From positions 2,049,345 through 2,113,344 of the forward strand of contig RPFO01000156.1 of the NCBI GenBank assembly GCA_009746045.1: a DNA stretch of 64,000 nucleotides, given 5' to 3'. The notes under the pieces were generated by a model. The model saw only the letters and a list, made by a program, of their open reading frames with translations, was not told the DNA's origin and did not search any database. Below are positions 63,596-64,000 of this stretch, in pieces; within the stretch, counting starts at the first letter, position 1, and every line of letters starts with the position of its first letter. Made by a program: the position numbers and the translations under genes. Origin of the DNA: Mesostigma viride. Taxonomy: Eukaryota > Streptophyta > Mesostigmatophyceae > Mesostigmatales > Mesostigmataceae.

Positions 63596-64000
63596 CCCAT
63601 GGATGTTGCCGACATCGCCCGGCGCAGCCACAATGTCATCGTCAAGCACTTCGACCAGCCGGCAGGTGAGACCTCCACGAGCCTTCTTGAGGCATTTAAG
63701 CGCGACATTCTTGCCCCCATGCTACTCACTGGTGAGCTGGACATGTCGGCTGTCCGCCTCCCCCGCGCGCGGGGGAAGGCTGGCCCGGCACCCGTGCTCC
63801 TCACCTTTAAGTACATGGCGGACAAGCTGTCGTTCCTTAAATGCCGCAAGAAGCTCTCGAGGACTCGCTTCACGCTGGACGACGACTTGACCCTGGCCCA
63901 GCAACAGCGGCGACGCGAGCTATGGCCGACCTACCTTCAGCTCCGGCACAGCGCAGGGGGGAAGCCGGTATACTGGAGGGGGGCGGTCATCCACGTTGAC
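63596..64000 (+). pseudogene. LINE ORF1, 3' part, cut by window end
   Basis: Open to the window edge: ARRSHNVIVKHFDQPAGETS, LLTGELDMSAVRLPRARGKA, PAPVLLTFKYMADKLSFLK, FTLDDDLTLAQQQRRRELWP and GGKPVYWRGAVIHV. It aligns with the ORF1 at 37560-38502 along its whole length and could be intact to its stop outside the window. Confidence 0.78.

Overview
This is nuclear DNA from an intron-rich, repeat-rich eukaryote, most likely a green alga (Chlorophyta). The evidence is a nuclear gene for plastid ribosomal protein bS6 with a transit-peptide-like leader, a plant-type sterol 14-alpha-demethylase, a plastid-type RimM protein, an interstitial (TTTAGGG)n array of the plant telomere type, and a TGTAA polyadenylation-type signal. 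I cannot name the species. Gene models were built by hand from splice sites, reading-frame phase and protein family patterns; all exon chains below keep phase exactly.

Layout. 1-8335: a decayed Ty3/gypsy chromovirus (5' end outside the window) with an extra 3' ORF, one LTR, and a 1.35-kb TTAA-flanked DNA transposon inserted in its integrase. 9219-14371 (-): a six-exon gene for a B-box/DUF2009 (UPF0652) protein. 15111-15826 (+): plastid ribosomal protein bS6, divergent from it. 16.2-24.25 kb: nested, broken LINEs (ORF1, endonuclease, reverse transcriptase and shared 3' tails) plus a minisatellite. 27083-28810 (+): a SAP30-like Sin3/HDAC subunit in four exons. 32364-34953 (-): CYP51 in two exons, divergent from 35615-36661 (+), an intronless prolyl 4-hydroxylase with a ShKT tail. 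37.42-38.95 kb: an ORF1-only LINE derivative. 39104-48858 (-): a nine-exon RimM-like fusion (PRC barrel, WW domain, four 'GYW' modules). 50357-61392 (+): a 13-exon WDR43/UTP5 gene. 61.8-64 kb: more LINE rubble, cut by the window end.

Three of the seven host genes act in ribosome production (bS6c, RimM-like, WDR43/UTP5); CYP51 and the prolyl hydroxylase are endoplasmic-reticulum enzymes sharing a divergent promoter rich in TGACG motifs.

The most unusual signal is that many introns contain decaying extra copies of their own exon-intron junction: the last or first 15-40 bases of the neighbouring exon together with the splice site, repeated one to several times inside the adjacent intron. I see this at about eight junctions in four unrelated genes (SAP30-like, CYP51, RimM-like, WDR43). 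It may show how these introns grew, and the copies are potential decoy splice sites. No tRNA, rRNA or CRISPR array was recognised.
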